Below are positions 16,072-24,959 of a stretch of DNA of 43,855 nt, piece after piece. This DNA is from M55B165 sp051744245. GTDB lineage: Bacteria; Actinomycetota; Humimicrobiia; Humimicrobiales; Humimicrobiaceae. How positions within the stretch are numbered: the first letter of the stretch is position 1; each line of letters opens with the position of its first letter. The notes beneath the pieces were generated by a model that was not told the DNA's origin, did not search any database, and saw only the letters and a program-made list of their open reading frames with translations. The translations under genes were made by a program, and so were the position numbers. The DNA is taken from the NCBI GenBank assembly GCA_051744245.1, contig JBNJCV010000007.1, positions 1 through 43,855 on the forward strand, written 5' to 3'.

Positions 16072-16851
16072 ATGGAAGATGAAATTAAAATAAAGACCCG
16101 GAAGTTTGGGTTTTACTATGGTTCAACAAAGGTATTAAGCGATATCGACATCGATATTAAAAGGAATACCATTACTTCTATAATCGGTCCTTCAGGGTGT
16201 GGAAAGTCTACCTTCCTGCGGGCATTTAACCGCATGAATGATTTAATTATTAATTCCAAGGTTGAAGGAAAGGTAATTATAAATGATGTGGACTTATACG
16301 GGGCTAACTTAGATGTAGTTGAGCTAAGAAGAAAAGTGGGTATGGTATTTCAGAGACCTAACCCTTTCCCAAAATCTATTTATGATAATGTTGCTTATGG
16401 CCCCAGGCTTCATGCAAAATATAGCAGGAGAGAACTTGATTCTATTGTGGAGAACAGCCTTAAAAGAGCTGCACTATGGGACGAGGTTAAAAATAAGTTG
16501 AATACCAATGCTCTGGAGCTATCCGGAGGGCAGCAGCAAAGGTTGTGCATAGCAAGAGTATTGGCTGTTGATTCTGAAATAATATTAATGGATGAACCAG
16601 CTTCTGCGTTGGACCCCATTTCTACCCAGAAGATAGAAGACTTAATTGACGAGCTTAAAGAAAACTATACTATTGTGATTGTCACCCACAACATGCAGCA
16701 GGCTGCAAGAGTTTCCCAGCGCACAGCCTTTTTTTTAACTGAAACAATTGGAGAGCCTGCAACCCTTATTGAATATGATGATACCAATAAAATATTTACA
16801 AATCCTTCTGACAGCCGCACGGAAAATTATATAACTGGAAGATTTGGTTAA
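16072..16851 (+). CDS. pstB: Phosphate ABC transporter ATP-binding protein
   Basis: A 259-residue ABC ATPase of the PstB type: Walker A GPSGCGKSTFLRAFNRMND (the RMND extension is PstB-specific), Q-loop VFQRPNPFPKSIYDNV, signature LSGGQQQRLCIARV, Walker B IILMDEPASALDP and H-loop THNMQQA. It energises high-affinity phosphate import with PstS, PstC and PstA, none of which are here. It stands alone between a terminator and the greA promoter. A TATAAT at 16050-16055 may serve it, with no good -35 seen; CAGGG is the likely Shine-Dalgarno. Confidence 0.93.
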   Translation: MEDEIKIKTRKFGFYYGSTKVLSDIDIDIKRNTITSIIGPSGCGKSTFLRAFNRMNDLIINSKVEGKVIINDVDLYGANLDVVELRRKVGMVFQRPNPFPKSIYDNVAYGPRLHAKYSRRELDSIVENSLKRAALWDEVKNKLNTNALELSGGQQQRLCIARVLAVDSEIILMDEPASALDPISTQKIEDLIDELKENYTIVIVTHNMQQAARVSQRTAFFLTETIGEPATLIEYDDTNKIFTNPSDSRTENYITGRFG

Positions 16852-16865
16852 AAAATTATTATCTT

Positions 16866-16894
16866 TTGACATCTTATATTCCATACAATATAAT
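16866..16894 (+). promoter_or_regulatory. Consensus housekeeping promoter for greA-lysS
   Basis: TTGACA (16866-16871), a 17-base spacer and TATAAT (16889-16894) match the sigma-70/sigma-A consensus at all 12 positions. It starts 15 bases after the pstB stop and lies about 50 bases before greA. Confidence 0.88.
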
Positions 16895-16942
16895 ACCTCA
16901 ATTAATAAACTCTATTATTAAACAGCCAGGGGTAAAAAATAA

Positions 16943-17410
16943 ATGAAGGAATACCGTCTAACAAAAGAAGGCTATGACTCTCTAGTTAAAGAGCTAGATG
17001 ATCTAGTAAAAAATAAAAGGAAAGAAGTCGCAGAAAGGTTAAAGGATGCCAAGAATTTTGGTGGAGACCTTTCTGAAAATTCAGAATATGAATATGCTAA
17101 AAATGAGCAGGCTTTCATTGAGGGAAGGATAGAACAAATAAATGTAATTTTACAGAATTATGTAATAGTTGATAAAAATAACGGTGGAGACGCAGTTACT
17201 ATTGGTTCTACAGTGGTGTTAAAAGATTTGGAAGAAGGAAAGAAAAAAAAATATAGGGTGGTAAGTTCTGTAGAATCAGACCCTGAGAAAAATAAGATAT
17301 CTGACGAATCCCCTATCGGAAGTTCACTCCTAAATAAAAAAGTTGGCGATAAAATAGTTGTAAAAACCCCACAAAAGAAGAAAAAATTCAAAATATTAGA
17401 TATAGTTTGA
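16943..17410 (+). CDS. greA: Transcription elongation factor GreA
   Basis: A 155-residue GreA. The N-terminal coiled-coil hairpin has RLTKEGYDSLVKELDDL, the catalytic acidic tip near DLSENSEYEYAKNEQ and EGRIEQI. The C-terminal FKBP-like domain has IGSTVVLKD, ESPIGSSLLNKKVGD and a basic end. GreA stimulates RNA polymerase to cleave backtracked transcripts. A perfect promoter lies just upstream and lysS 35 bases downstream. Confidence 0.96.
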   Translation: MKEYRLTKEGYDSLVKELDDLVKNKRKEVAERLKDAKNFGGDLSENSEYEYAKNEQAFIEGRIEQINVILQNYVIVDKNNGGDAVTIGSTVVLKDLEEGKKKKYRVVSSVESDPEKNKISDESPIGSSLLNKKVGDKIVVKTPQKKKKFKILDIV

Positions 17411-17445
17411 TTTCTAATTAAACAAGCTAGGATTGGTGGTAAACA

Positions 17446-18966
17446 ATGGTTGAAGAAGATAACCATTTCCTGTTAGAAGATGAAAAAAATTTAAGTGATC
17501 CTCTAAAATTAAAGCTGGAAAAGATAAAGAAATACAGGAAAGAAAACAAAAACTTATACAATATAGACTTTAAACCTGATGTAGAAATTTCCAGCCTAAA
17601 GGATAAGTATGAGGGGATAGAAACAGGCGAAAAAATTGAAGAAAGTTTTAAAGTAGCAGGCAGGATAATTATTTTTAGAAAGCATGGAAAGGCCACTTTT
17701 TGTGATATCCAGGATTTTAGCGGGAAATTACAGTTGTATTTAAGCTTAAAAGAAGTTGGAGAAGAAGCTTACCAGTATTTTAATGACTTGGACATAGGGG
17801 ACTGGGTTGGTGTAGAAGGTACTGTTTTTAAGACCAGGACCGGGGAGTTAACCCTGAAAGTTAAGGACTTTAAACTTCTTTCAAAATCTATAAGAGTGCT
17901 GCCCGAAAAATGGCATGGTTTAAAGGACAAGGAATTAAGATACAGGCAAAGATACCTGGATTTTATAGTTAACCCTGATGTAAAAGAGATTTTTATAAAA
18001 AGGATTAAAATAATAGATAAGATACGGGATTTTTTAAAGGGCAAAGGCTTTTTAGAAGTTGAAACTCCTATGCTGCAGATAATTCCCGGGGGAGCTACGG
18101 CAAAACCTTTTATTACTCACCATAATGCCCTTGATATTGACTTGTATCTAAGAATTGCTCCTGAACTTTACCTGAAAAGGCTTATAATCGGTGGATTTAG
18201 TAAAGTATTTGAAGTTAATAGAAATTTTAGAAATGAAGGGATATCTTATAAGCACAATCCTGAATTTACTATGGTGGAGTTTTACCAAGCTTTTGCAAAT
18301 TACAATGACCTCATGCATTTAACTGAAAAATTAATAAAATATGTAGCAGGAGAAGCAATAGACAAAACGGAAATCGAATACAAAGGCAACAATATTAACC
18401 TTTCCGGAAGCTGGAAAAAAATTTCTATGCTGGATTCAATAAAAGAATTTGGCGGCATCACCGTAAGCTTTGATATGGATAGGGAACAGCTTACAAATAT
18501 TGCCAAAGATTTAGGAATAGAGATAGAAAAAAGCTTTGGGAAAGGAAAGATTATCAATGAGATATTTGAAGCTGTTGTGGAGCCAAAATTAATACAGCCA
18601 ATATTTATAAAAGACTTTCCATTAGAGATTTCTCCGCTTGCCAGGAAGCACCCTGAAAACAAAAACCTTGTGGAGAGGTTTGAATTGTTTATAGGGGGGG
18701 AAGAAATAGCGAATGCCTTTTCGGAATTAATTGATCCCAGTGAGCAGTTAAAAAGATTTAAAAAGCAAGCAAAAAGTGCTGATGAAGAAGAAAGGCTGGC
18801 AGGCCTGGTAGACGAAGACTTCATCAAGGCATTGGAATATGGCATGCCCCCAACCGGAGGGGAAGGAATTGGCATTGATAGGCTAGTAATGGTTTTAACC
18901 GGGTCTGAATCCATCAAGGACATATTGCTTTTCCCTTTAATGAAGCCTGAAGGCAATTTACAGTAA
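17446..18966 (+). CDS. lysS: Lysyl-tRNA synthetase, class II
   Basis: A 506-residue class II LysRS. The anticodon-binding OB fold lies at about residues 65-165 (VAGRIIIFRKHGKATFCDI, GDWVGVEGTVFKT). The catalytic core shows motif 1 (FLEVETPMLQ), motif 2 (FEVNRNFRNEGI, HNPEFTMVEFYQAF) and motif 3 (GGEGIGIDRLVM). Length is usual for the bacterial enzyme. GGTGG lies 7 bases before the ATG. In Bacillus lysS also precedes the ctsR-mcsA-mcsB-clpC cluster. No T-box or other leader element is seen in the 35 bases before it. Confidence 0.96.
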   Translation: MVEEDNHFLLEDEKNLSDPLKLKLEKIKKYRKENKNLYNIDFKPDVEISSLKDKYEGIETGEKIEESFKVAGRIIIFRKHGKATFCDIQDFSGKLQLYLSLKEVGEEAYQYFNDLDIGDWVGVEGTVFKTRTGELTLKVKDFKLLSKSIRVLPEKWHGLKDKELRYRQRYLDFIVNPDVKEIFIKRIKIIDKIRDFLKGKGFLEVETPMLQIIPGGATAKPFITHHNALDIDLYLRIAPELYLKRLIIGGFSKVFEVNRNFRNEGISYKHNPEFTMVEFYQAFANYNDLMHLTEKLIKYVAGEAIDKTEIEYKGNNINLSGSWKKISMLDSIKEFGGITVSFDMDREQLTNIAKDLGIEIEKSFGKGKIINEIFEAVVEPKLIQPIFIKDFPLEISPLARKHPENKNLVERFELFIGGEEIANAFSELIDPSEQLKRFKKQAKSADEEERLAGLVDEDFIKALEYGMPPTGGEGIGIDRLVMVLTGSESIKDILLFPLMKPEGNLQ

Positions 18967-18968
18967 AG

Positions 18969-18997
18969 TTAATATTTAAAATAAAAGGTGCTATAAT
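18969..18997 (+). promoter_or_regulatory. Possible promoter of the mcsA operon
   Basis: TATAAT (18992-18997) with a weak TTAATA -35 (18969-18974) and a 17-base spacer, right after the lysS stop and 30 bases before mcsA. No CtsR-type direct heptad repeat or CIRCE-like dyad is seen nearby. Confidence 0.45.
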
Positions 18998-19027
18998 TTA
19001 AATATACAACGCATTAGGGAGATTAAA

Positions 19028-19561
19028 ATGTTATGTGATTTTTGTGGCTCTAATGAAGCAAGTGTCCATTTAATCAAGATTTTTGACAATGAAGTTGAAA
19101 AAATTAATCTTTGTGCAGAGTGCGCAAAAGAAATTTCAATGGGTTCCGAAGATGAAATACTCGAGGGGCTTACTAAGCTATTGAATAAAATTTTACATGG
19201 TAAACATAAGAAAGAGGGTCTGGGCTTAAAAAAAAGAAGTAAAGCAGGGGAGAGTAGGAGGTGCTACAATTGCGGCATTGATTTTGGAACTATAAAAAAG
19301 ACAGGCAAAGTTGGTTGCAGGGAATGCTATAAGGAGTTTAGTGATATATTGATGCCTTTGTTGAAGGCAATTCATGGAAGTGTTGAATATAAGGGAAAGG
19401 TTCCCGTTAATTCAAATCTTAAGATCAAGGTGGAGAAAAAAATAAAAGACTTAAAATCTAGGATGAATCAGGAAATAATTATAGAAAATTTTGAAGAAGC
19501 TGCGAGAATAAGGGATGTTATAAAGAAGCTTAAAAAAAAATTATATATAAATAAAAAATGA
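19028..19561 (+). CDS. mcsA: McsA-type zinc-finger/UVR-motif protein
   Basis: A 177-residue McsA-like activator/adaptor of the protein-arginine kinase. Two treble CxxC zinc sites are visible: CDFC with CAEC (residues 3-34), and CYNC with CREC (about 79-102). The C-terminus is a UVR motif (MNQEIIIENFEEAARIRD, about 145-165), as in McsA and UvrB. In Bacillus McsA activates McsB in the ClpC stress pathway. It overlaps mcsB by 4 bases (ATGA). The ctsR repressor gene that normally precedes it is absent. Confidence 0.88.
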   Translation: MLCDFCGSNEASVHLIKIFDNEVEKINLCAECAKEISMGSEDEILEGLTKLLNKILHGKHKKEGLGLKKRSKAGESRRCYNCGIDFGTIKKTGKVGCRECYKEFSDILMPLLKAIHGSVEYKGKVPVNSNLKIKVEKKIKDLKSRMNQEIIIENFEEAARIRDVIKKLKKKLYINKK

Positions 19562-20607
19562 GAAATTTAAATTCTATATTATTAACAAACCCTAAAGTTG
19601 TTGAAAGGGACTCAGCTGTTATATTAACCAGGGCAAGCATGGCCAGAAATTTGGCAGATTACAAATTTAGCATATTAAATAATGCAACAGATAGAAAAAA
19701 CCTTTTTAATTTAATTAAACAGGTTACAGGGAAGATAGACAAATTAGGCAATTTCCGCCTTTATAACCTATCTAATATGCCTAAGCTAAAAAGGAAACTT
19801 TTACTGGAAAAAGATATAATAAGCCACCAAATGACCAGGGAAATCATGGGAAAGGGTATACTGGTAAATAATGAAATAGATGAAATGCTAGCATCCATCA
19901 TGGTCAATGAAGAAGATCACCTGGTAATACAGTGCAGCTCACCTGGCTTAAAAATAGAGAAGGTTTACCATGAAGTAAGCAAAGTTGAAAAGTGTCTGGA
20001 GGATAAATTAAGTTTTGCATTTGATAGGGATTTGGGCTATTTGACTTCATGTCCCATCAATGTAGGGTCTGGCTTTAAATTGTCTGTTGCTCTACATTTG
20101 CCGGCAATGGTAGTTAACTATAAGATTGATGATTTGGTTGATAGGTTAAATAAAATAAATTGTACTATTAGCGGCTACCGTACCCAGGATTCTGAAATTA
20201 TAGGTAATTTATTTATTTTATCAAAACAAAGCACCTTAGAAAAAGGTGATAGGGACACAGTTGAAGAAATGAAAGCAATTTGTTTAAATATTATAGACGG
20301 AGAAAAAAAGCAAATAGAAAATTTAAAAAAAGAAAAGCCTTTAACAGTTAAAGATAGTGTGTACAGGGCTTACGGAGTATTAAAATATGCTAGACTACTA
20401 TCATTTGAAGAAGCATTAGAACTTCTTTCCATGGTAAGCCTGGGGAAGCAACTTGGATTGTTTAGTAGTTTAAAAAGATTTGATTTTTATTATTTAATTA
20501 ATATAATTGGTAATTCATACTTAAGAAGCTTGGATGGAAATAAAAATAAAAGTATTGACGAGATCGATAGAAAACGTGCTAATATTATAAAAGAAGAAAT
20601 TTTTTAA
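19558..20607 (+). CDS. mcsB: McsB-like ATP:guanido phosphotransferase, possibly kinase-impaired
   Basis: A 349-residue homologue of protein-arginine kinase McsB, which tags unfolded proteins with phosphoarginine for ClpCP. The acidic NEEDH (residues 117-121) and the substrate Cys165 in TSCPINVGSG are kept. By alignment from memory with Bacillus McsB, several phosphate-binding arginines are not. The N-terminal R.R...R motif reads TRASMAR with one Arg lost. The Arg after NEEDH is Val123, the one after NVGTG is Lys174, and the one before G.YGEGS is Ser205. The GEGS loop is altered too. The C-terminal RDxxRA phosphoarginine-pocket motif reads IDRKRA (336-341). Fold and neighbours say McsB; full kinase activity is doubtful. 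Confidence 0.85.
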   Translation: MRNLNSILLTNPKVVERDSAVILTRASMARNLADYKFSILNNATDRKNLFNLIKQVTGKIDKLGNFRLYNLSNMPKLKRKLLLEKDIISHQMTREIMGKGILVNNEIDEMLASIMVNEEDHLVIQCSSPGLKIEKVYHEVSKVEKCLEDKLSFAFDRDLGYLTSCPINVGSGFKLSVALHLPAMVVNYKIDDLVDRLNKINCTISGYRTQDSEIIGNLFILSKQSTLEKGDRDTVEEMKAICLNIIDGEKKQIENLKKEKPLTVKDSVYRAYGVLKYARLLSFEEALELLSMVSLGKQLGLFSSLKRFDFYYLINIIGNSYLRSLDGNKNKSIDEIDRKRANIIKEEIF

Positions 20608-20622
20608 AAGGGATTGATATAA

Positions 20623-23091
20623 ATGTTTGAAAGATTTACAGAAAGAGCAAGAAAAGTCGTAGTAAGGGCACAGGATGAGGCTAGGTTTTTAAAACAAAAT
20701 TATATAGGTACTGAACATTTGCTTCTAGGGTTAATTGATGAGAAAGAAGGCATTGCAAGCAAAGTCCTGCAAAGCCTAAATATTACCCTGGACGATATCA
20801 GGAATGCAGTAAATGATTCAGTTACGGAAGGGTCATCAGAATCCTACGAACATATACCGTTTACCCCCAGAGCAAAAAAAGTACTGGAGCTCTCTTTAAG
20901 GGAAGCTCTTCAGATGGGGCATAATTATATTGGGACTGAGCATATTCTTTTAGGCCTCCTAAGGGAAGGTGAAGGTGTAGCAGCAAGAGTGCTAAATAGT
21001 TTGGGAGTTACACTGGATTCGGTGAAAGTAAAAGTAAAAGAGATATTAAACAAATACCCGTTTTATTCAAAAAGCGGTAAAAGTTCAAAGGATAGAAGTG
21101 CTACCCCTAAGAAGCTTTTAAAAATGTTAAACCAGTATGGTAAGGATTTAACCTCCTTGGCTGAAGAGGGAAAGCTAGACCCTGTTATAGGCAGAAAAAA
21201 GGAAATTGAAAGGTTGATGCAAATCCTTTCAAGGCGTACCAAAAATAACCCCATACTTATTGGCGAATCAGGGGTGGGGAAAACAGCAATAGTGGAAGGT
21301 TTGGCACAGCAAATAGTATCCCAGTCAATTCCTTCCAACCTGGAGAACAAAAAGATATTTACACTGGATCTTGGTTCACTAGTGGCAGGCTCCAGGTATA
21401 GGGGAGATTTTGAAGAGAGGCTGAAGAAAGTACTTGCAGAAATTAAAGAGGATGGCGATGTTATATTATTCATAGATGAAGTACACACGTTAGTGGGTGC
21501 AGGCGCAGCAGAGGGGGCAATTGATGCTGCCAGTATTTTAAAACCTATGCTGGCCCGGGGAGAAATACAGACTATTGGGGCGACTACCAATAGCGAATAT
21601 AGGAAATACGTGGAAAAAGATAAAGCGCTGGAAAGGAGATTCCAGCCTATTTATGTAGATGAACCTACAGTTTATGAAACTATAGAAATACTGAAAGGTC
21701 TTAAGAAAAGATATGAGGAATTCCATGGAATCGATATAACTAAAGATGCCATATCTTCTGCAGCTAAACTGTCTCACAGATATATTTCTGACCGATATTT
21801 GCCTGACAAGGCAATAGATTTAATAGATGAAGCTTCTTCAAGGGTGAGAATTAGAAGTTTGGTTACTCCCCCCAATCTAAAAGAGATAAATGGAAATATC
21901 AAAAAAATAGTCTCAGAAAAAGAGGAAGCTATTGGGTCACAGGATTTTGAAAGAGCTGCACAGTTAAGAGACAGGGAAAAACAGCTCATAAAGGATAAGA
22001 AAGAATACGAGGAAAGAAATAAAAGATTGAGTGGAACTGAAAAGCACGTTGTAGATGAAAATGAAGTAGCGGAAGTTCTTTCAAGTTGGACCGGGGTTCC
22101 AGTATATAAATTAACCGCTTCTGAGTCTGCTAAGCTGCTCAATATGGAAAAAGAATTGCATAAAAGGGTTGTAGGGCAAGACGAAGCTATTAATACAGTC
22201 TCCAAGGCTATTAGAAGAACCAGGTCAGGGCTAAAAGATCCTAAAAGGCCTATTGGCTCGTTTATGTTTTTAGGTCCTTCAGGGGTTGGGAAGACCGAAT
22301 TGGCCAAAACTATTGCCCAATTCTTATTTGATAAAGAAGAGGCACTAATACAAATTGATATGTCAGAGTATATGGAAAAGCATTCGGTATCTAAACTTGT
22401 TGGTTCACCTCCTGGCTATGTTGGCTATGATGAAGGCGGGCAACTGACAGAAGCTATTAGAAGGAGACCCTATAGCGTGATATTGCTGGATGAAATTGAA
22501 AAAGCCCATCCTGATGTATTTAACATATTGCTGCAGATATTTGAAGATGGGCATTTAACGGATTCCCAGGGCAGAAGGGTAGATTTTAAAAATACTGTAA
22601 TAATCATGACTTCTAACCTTGGCGCCAGGGAGATACAGAAAAATACTCCTATGGGCTTTAAGACATCAGATAAAAAAGACCTTTCTTACAAGGAAATTAA
22701 GGACAAGGTAATGAGCGAGCTAAAAGATGCTTTTAGGCCTGAATTTTTAAACAGGGTGGATGAAGTTATTGTATTCCATAAGCTGGAAAAAGAGCAGATA
22801 TACAACATCATCGATTTGATGATGTCAAGAGTACAGCAGCAGCTTGAATTACAGGGTATCAGTATCAAACTGGATAAATCAGCAAAAGAGTTGCTCCTAA
22901 AGAAGGGCTATGATGAAAAGATGGGTGCAAGGCCTATGAGAAGATGTATCCAGAACCTGATTGAAGATCCTATTTCTGAAAAGATAATTAGCGGGAAAAT
23001 AAAGAATGGAAAAGTGATAGAGGTTAGCGCTAAAAATGATGAAATGGTTTTTGACATAAAAAAAGTTAATGGGACAATGCTAAAAGTTTGA
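20623..23091 (+). CDS. clpC: ATP-dependent Clp protease ATP-binding subunit ClpC
   Basis: An 822-residue two-ring AAA+ unfoldase. Two Clp_N repeats lie at about residues 1-145 (FTERARKVVVRAQDEA, IGTEHLLLGL, IGTEHILLGLL). The first AAA+ has Walker A GESGVGKT (about 211) and the sensor region FIDEVHTLVGAG. A UVR/middle coiled coil (about 420-455, DFERAAQLRD) identifies ClpC rather than ClpB or ClpA. The second AAA+ has GPSGVGKT and GYVGYDEGGQLTEA. A MGF segment near 690 sits where ClpP-docking tripeptides lie. It works with ClpP, which is not in this window. The McsA/McsB genes upstream are its usual adaptors. Confidence 0.96.
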   Translation: MFERFTERARKVVVRAQDEARFLKQNYIGTEHLLLGLIDEKEGIASKVLQSLNITLDDIRNAVNDSVTEGSSESYEHIPFTPRAKKVLELSLREALQMGHNYIGTEHILLGLLREGEGVAARVLNSLGVTLDSVKVKVKEILNKYPFYSKSGKSSKDRSATPKKLLKMLNQYGKDLTSLAEEGKLDPVIGRKKEIERLMQILSRRTKNNPILIGESGVGKTAIVEGLAQQIVSQSIPSNLENKKIFTLDLGSLVAGSRYRGDFEERLKKVLAEIKEDGDVILFIDEVHTLVGAGAAEGAIDAASILKPMLARGEIQTIGATTNSEYRKYVEKDKALERRFQPIYVDEPTVYETIEILKGLKKRYEEFHGIDITKDAISSAAKLSHRYISDRYLPDKAIDLIDEASSRVRIRSLVTPPNLKEINGNIKKIVSEKEEAIGSQDFERAAQLRDREKQLIKDKKEYEERNKRLSGTEKHVVDENEVAEVLSSWTGVPVYKLTASESAKLLNMEKELHKRVVGQDEAINTVSKAIRRTRSGLKDPKRPIGSFMFLGPSGVGKTELAKTIAQFLFDKEEALIQIDMSEYMEKHSVSKLVGSPPGYVGYDEGGQLTEAIRRRPYSVILLDEIEKAHPDVFNILLQIFEDGHLTDSQGRRVDFKNTVIIMTSNLGAREIQKNTPMGFKTSDKKDLSYKEIKDKVMSELKDAFRPEFLNRVDEVIVFHKLEKEQIYNIIDLMMSRVQQQLELQGISIKLDKSAKELLLKKGYDEKMGARPMRRCIQNLIEDPISEKIISGKIKNGKVIEVSAKNDEMVFDIKKVNGTMLKV

Positions 23092-24200
23092 TGAAAGAAA
23101 AGGAAGAGAAATTACTATTAGATAGTTTAAAAAGGATAGCTCCAGGCACTACCCTGAGGACTGGTATAGAATATATACTACAAGGCAAGACTGGAGGACT
23201 TGTAGTAGTCGGCAATTCTGACGAAGTATTAAAGTTAGTAAATGGCGGATTTTATATAGGATGTAATTTTACTCCAGCCAAATTCTATGAACTGGCAAAA
23301 ATGGATGGCGCTATAATCCTAAGCTCTGATGGGAAAAAGGTGCTGTATGCCAATGCGCATCTATTTCCAAATCCGGAAATAGAAACTTCTGAAACCGGCA
23401 CCAGGCACAGAACAGCAGAAAGGGTAGCCAAGCAAACCAAGACATTGGTAATTTCAATTTCCCAGAAAAGGGACATAGTTACTCTCTATATAGACGGAAT
23501 TAAATATATGCTGGAAGAGCCAAGGGTTGTGCTTTCAAAAGCAAACCAGGCATTGCAGACATTGGAAAAATACAAAAAGGGCTTAGACCAACTAACCTTT
23601 AACCTAACCATAAGGGAACTTGAGGATTTAGTTACCATATTTGATGCAGTTAGTGTTTTGCAGAGGTCAGCCATTGTCCAGAAAACCGAAAAAGAAGTAA
23701 AAAAATACATATATGAGCTTGGAACTGATGGTAGGCTTCTTAAAATGCAGATGGAAGAGCTGATGGCCAATGTAGTGGATGACAGTATTAAAATAATCAG
23801 GGATTATGTTCATCAAAACAAAGAGTCTGGTGCAGCGATAATTAAAGATAAGATAAACAGCTTAACTGCCGATGAGCTGCTGGATTTGGAAAATATAGCT
23901 TTGTTGCTGGGCTACAAAGTGGAAGGCAACCTGAGGGAATTTAATGTACACCCGAGAGGGATAAGGATAGTAACAGAGGCAAGGAGATTGCCGCAAACTG
24001 TTTTAAGTAATTTGATTACCAGGTTTGGCAATTTAAGAAATATACTTGATGCAAGCATAGAAGATTTAATAGAAGTTCCCGGGATGGGCAAAATCAGGGC
24101 AAAATCACTATATGATAAATTAAAGAAGTTTTCTGAATATTACCTTTATAATGAACCATTTAATTTCAAGGGAGGGGTGGTTCAAAGGCTAAACTTATGA
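23091..24200 (+). CDS. disA: Diadenylate cyclase DisA
   Basis: About 369 residues. The N-terminal DAC domain makes cyclic di-AMP from two ATP: the DGA motif lies in AKMDGAIILSSDG (about 72) and RHR in TGTRHRTAERVA (about 106). A helical linker and a C-terminal helix-hairpin-helix (LIEVPGMGKIRAKSL) follow and bind branched DNA, so DisA links DNA integrity to c-di-AMP. The ATG overlaps the clpC stop (TGATG); a TTG directly before it is an alternative start. radA, which precedes disA in Bacillus, is missing, and the c-di-AMP phosphodiesterase gdpP is absent from its usual place between DUF2232 and rplI. Confidence 0.95.
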   Translation: MKEKEEKLLLDSLKRIAPGTTLRTGIEYILQGKTGGLVVVGNSDEVLKLVNGGFYIGCNFTPAKFYELAKMDGAIILSSDGKKVLYANAHLFPNPEIETSETGTRHRTAERVAKQTKTLVISISQKRDIVTLYIDGIKYMLEEPRVVLSKANQALQTLEKYKKGLDQLTFNLTIRELEDLVTIFDAVSVLQRSAIVQKTEKEVKKYIYELGTDGRLLKMQMEELMANVVDDSIKIIRDYVHQNKESGAAIIKDKINSLTADELLDLENIALLLGYKVEGNLREFNVHPRGIRIVTEARRLPQTVLSNLITRFGNLRNILDASIEDLIEVPGMGKIRAKSLYDKLKKFSEYYLYNEPFNFKGGVVQRLNL

Positions 24201-24233
24201 TATAAAGGTTATATTTATTTAAACTATTTTTTT

Positions 24234-24947
24234 ATGAATGTAGCAATAATTACTGCAGCTGGTAAGGGTACCAGGCTGAAGAGCAATATAAGCAAACAAT
24301 TTTTAAATTTATATGGAAAGCCCATAGTTGCACATACCCTCGAAACCTTCCAAAATTCTTCCAGGATTAACCAGGTTTACCTGGTTGTATCTTCTGATTA
24401 TTATGATTTCTGCAAGAAAGAAATAGTTGAAAAATATGAATATAACAAGGTATCAAAGATTATCCTGGGGGGCCAAACCAGGCAGGAATCGGTTTTTAAT
24501 GCTTTAATACAGGTGCCGGAAAGTGCAAATATAGTATCCATCCATGATGGGGTCAGGCCACTGGTGACTGCTGGAGAGGTAGATAAAATAGTGAATAAAT
24601 TAATCAGGGACAACAAGAAGGACAAGCAGGTCATGGGGGTAATAATGGCTGCACCAGCTTATGAGACCATAAAAAAGATAAAGGGAAATGACCTGATTGA
24701 AGAAACAGTACAAAGGGATTTGGTTTGGCATGCTCAGACTCCGCAAACTTTTTTCTACAAAGCAATCCTTAAAGCCCATAAGTCTGCACTGGAACAAAAC
24801 TTTCTAGGTACAGATGATGCTGGGTTGGTAGAAAGGAACGGGTATAAAGTAAAAATTTTTAGGGGAAGGCATGAAAATATAAAGATTACCACCCCCACAG
24901 ATTTGTTTCTGGCTGAACTTATAATGAGTAAAAATAAAAAGAGATAG
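24234..24947 (+). CDS. ispD: 2-C-methyl-D-erythritol 4-phosphate cytidylyltransferase
   Basis: A 237-residue nucleotidyltransferase of the MEP isoprenoid pathway. The N-terminal CTP-binding loop ITAAGKGTRLKS and KQFL, VLGGQTRQESV-type GGQTRQESVFNAL, HDGVRPLV (about 104) and the late HENIKITTPTDLFLAE are all family marks. The downstream ispF supports the assignment, in the same order as in Bacillus. The ATG follows an AT-rich gap of 33 bases with no clear Shine-Dalgarno. Confidence 0.95.
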   Translation: MNVAIITAAGKGTRLKSNISKQFLNLYGKPIVAHTLETFQNSSRINQVYLVVSSDYYDFCKKEIVEKYEYNKVSKIILGGQTRQESVFNALIQVPESANIVSIHDGVRPLVTAGEVDKIVNKLIRDNKKDKQVMGVIMAAPAYETIKKIKGNDLIEETVQRDLVWHAQTPQTFFYKAILKAHKSALEQNFLGTDDAGLVERNGYKVKIFRGRHENIKITTPTDLFLAELIMSKNKKR

Positions 24948-24959
24948 AGGAAAAAATCT

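Noticed and set aside
17410..17446. T-box or lysine riboswitch before lysS
   Set aside because: The gap is only 35 bases and has no room or sequence for either.
21063..22307. Long open frames antisense to clpC and to other conserved genes (e.g. lysS, purA, etfB)
   Set aside because: They lie wholly opposite well-conserved genes, show Ser/Leu-rich composition typical of antisense shadows and have no family features.
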